Source of the DNA: Thalassomonas haliotis
GTDB taxonomy: Bacteria > Pseudomonadota > Gammaproteobacteria > Enterobacterales > Alteromonadaceae
NCBI RefSeq assembly: GCF_028657945.1
Contig: NZ_CP059693.1
Span: 1-64,000 of the forward strand
Direction of reading: 5' to 3'
Length of the DNA: 64,000 nt
The notes under the pieces were generated by a model. That model saw only the letters and a program-made list of their open reading frames with translations. It made no database searches and had not been told where the DNA came from. This document shows positions 63,059 through 64,000 of the stretch, piece after piece. Position 1 is the first letter of the stretch. Each line of letters begins with the position of its first letter. The translations under genes and the position numbers were made by a program.

Positions 63059-63196
63059 CATGGAGAATCGATTTGTCTGAATCTCTTATAAATCATCGTT
63101 ATTTCGAGGGAAAAACTTCTTTATCTGCGGGTGCGGATGAGTGGGAAAAGCATGGGGAATTGATTTGTCTGAATTGCTAAACCGTTACTTCGAGCG
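63059..63196 (+). repeat. Partial duplication of the tssF start region
   Basis: The unit CATGGAGAATCGATTTGTCT with GAAT following (63059-63082) recurs at 63151-63174 with two mismatches. In both copies a CGTTA(T/C)TTCGAG sequence follows soon after (63098 and 63183). The first copy would start a peptide (M)SESLINHRYFEGK and the second gives the true tssF start (M)SELLNRYFERE. The first copy runs only to a stop after about 35 residues. Confidence 0.6.
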
Positions 63197-64000
63197 TGAG
63201 CTGGCGTTGGTCAGGCGCTCCGGCGATAAGTTTAAAGGTAAACATTCGGCTGCCGGCAACAGCATGCACCTGAATGAAAAGCGCTATGAAGATCCCAATA
63301 TTACCCGCTTGCTGGAGTCGGTGGCGTTATTAAGCGCGAAAAATGAGATGAAGCTGGATCAGCAGCTGCCGCATTTATCCAATGCTTTGTGCTCTGTGTT
63401 ATATCCTTCCTTTAACCAGTTATTGCCGTCGGTGATGAGTGTCAGTTTCGACGGCGAGCAAGAATTTGTTGAAAATATCCAGCTGAAGAAGGGCGAAGCT
63501 TTCAGTGTTAGTAATGACAAGGGGCAGCCCTGTCAGTTCCGTCTGTGCAACGATACCTTGCTTTCTCCGCTTACCTTAACAGAAGTTTCCGCCCGTTTTG
63601 CGCCTTTTCCTTTTGACTTGCCTGTGGCCCATGACGCCAATGCCGTGATCCAGTTGACCCTGGAAGCCAATGATGTTGAAGCTGTGATGGCGGAGCTGTC
63701 GCCGGAGAATTTAAGTCTTTATTTACATGGTTTCGGCCAGGGGGCGGCGGGTTTAATTGAATTATTACTGTCCCAGCTGACCCTGATTTCTGTTTCAGAT
63801 GAGCATTTTAGCGAGATGAAACTGCTGCCGGTGGAGAGTTTTCAACCCAGGTGCATAGATGAAGATTTCTCGGTATTAACGCGCCAGGGCAATGAATTTT
63901 CCGCCTACCAGATGATGCTGGAGTATTTTAATTACTCGGAGAAAAGAAAATATTTCCATATCCGGGACTTTAAATCGGCCTGCCAGGGCATTACCGGCAA
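63165..64000 (+). CDS. tssF: Type VI secretion system baseplate protein TssF (partial, 5' part)
   Basis: The largest wedge subunit of the T6SS baseplate, working with TssE, TssG and TssK. The visible ~278 residues begin SELLNRYFERELALVRRSGDKF and continue with the family blocks EDPNITRLLESVALLSAKNEMKLDQQLPHLSNALCSVLYP and DLPVAHDANAVIQL. The reading frame runs off the end of the window. The start is probably TTG at 63165 (GGGGAA upstream); a GTG at 63141 lies in the same frame directly after a stop. Confidence 0.92.
   Translation, partial: MSELLNRYFERELALVRRSGDKFKGKHSAAGNSMHLNEKRYEDPNITRLLESVALLSAKNEMKLDQQLPHLSNALCSVLYPSFNQLLPSVMSVSFDGEQEFVENIQLKKGEAFSVSNDKGQPCQFRLCNDTLLSPLTLTEVSARFAPFPFDLPVAHDANAVIQLTLEANDVEAVMAELSPENLSLYLHGFGQGAAGLIELLLSQLTLISVSDEHFSEMKLLPVESFQPRCIDEDFSVLTRQGNEFSAYQMMLEYFNYSEKRKYFHIRDFKSACQGITG

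Overview
The window reads as chromosomal DNA of a marine gammaproteobacterium, most likely Colwelliaceae (Thalassomonas/Colwellia-like) in the broad Alteromonadales group. This rests on the 16S sequence type, the dnaA-dnaN-recF-gyrB order, the Alteromonadales-like housekeeping proteins, and accessory genes common in that group: vibriolysin-like M4 proteases, a propeller hybrid sensor kinase and a type VI secretion cluster. The genus is an inference from memory; no database was searched.

Region 1 (1-9260) is the replication-origin-proximal block dnaA, dnaN, recF, gyrB, then glyQ-glyS. Two ParB-binding parS palindromes lie inside recF, as expected close to oriC. Region 2 (9360-25300) is housekeeping: tusA, a soluble lytic transglycosylase, pepQ, yigZ, trkH, then the convergent def-fmt-rsmB-trkA operon on the minus strand. 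Divergent from def come a LysM protein, dprA, smg, a topoisomerase-type zinc-finger protein, purE, tsaC and hemF. Region 3 (25300-28500) holds the decayed C-terminus of a YejM-like sulfatase, an OmpW porin, aroE, a DUF1488 protein and a yrdA-type gamma-carbonic anhydrase-like gene.

Region 4 (28700-51960) has two complete rRNA operons in the same orientation, starting about 17.3 kb apart. The first sits beside aroE-yrdB-yrdA, as E. coli rrnD does, and has no tRNA in its 16S-23S spacer. The second carries tRNA-Ala(UGC) and tRNA-Ile(GAU) and is followed by a terminator and tRNA-Tyr(GUA). Between them is an accessory island of about 11.8 kb: a small unknown protein, a MITE-like palindromic element, a secreted four-cysteine protein, a 1437-residue hybrid two-component system, a SymE-family toxin-like gene and two tandem M4 metalloproteases. 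The two operons differ at specific rRNA positions, including a four-base cluster in 16S and three compensated base pairs in 23S.

Region 5 (52070-56900) has a response-regulator/TPR protein, a truncated LysR gene abutting an unrecognised gene, and a RhlE-type DEAD-box helicase. Region 6 (57167 to the window end) is the first part of a type VI secretion cluster: tssA, hcp, tssB, tssC, a second diverged tssC, tssE and the start of tssF. The 5' end of tssF appears to have been duplicated locally.

No wholly new defence or mobile system is evident. The best candidates for follow-up are the double-TssC secretion cluster with its intercistronic hairpin, the sequence differences between the two rRNA operons, the inter-rRNA island, the inverted repeat covering the start of the zinc-finger gene, and the unrecognised gene at 54392-55402.
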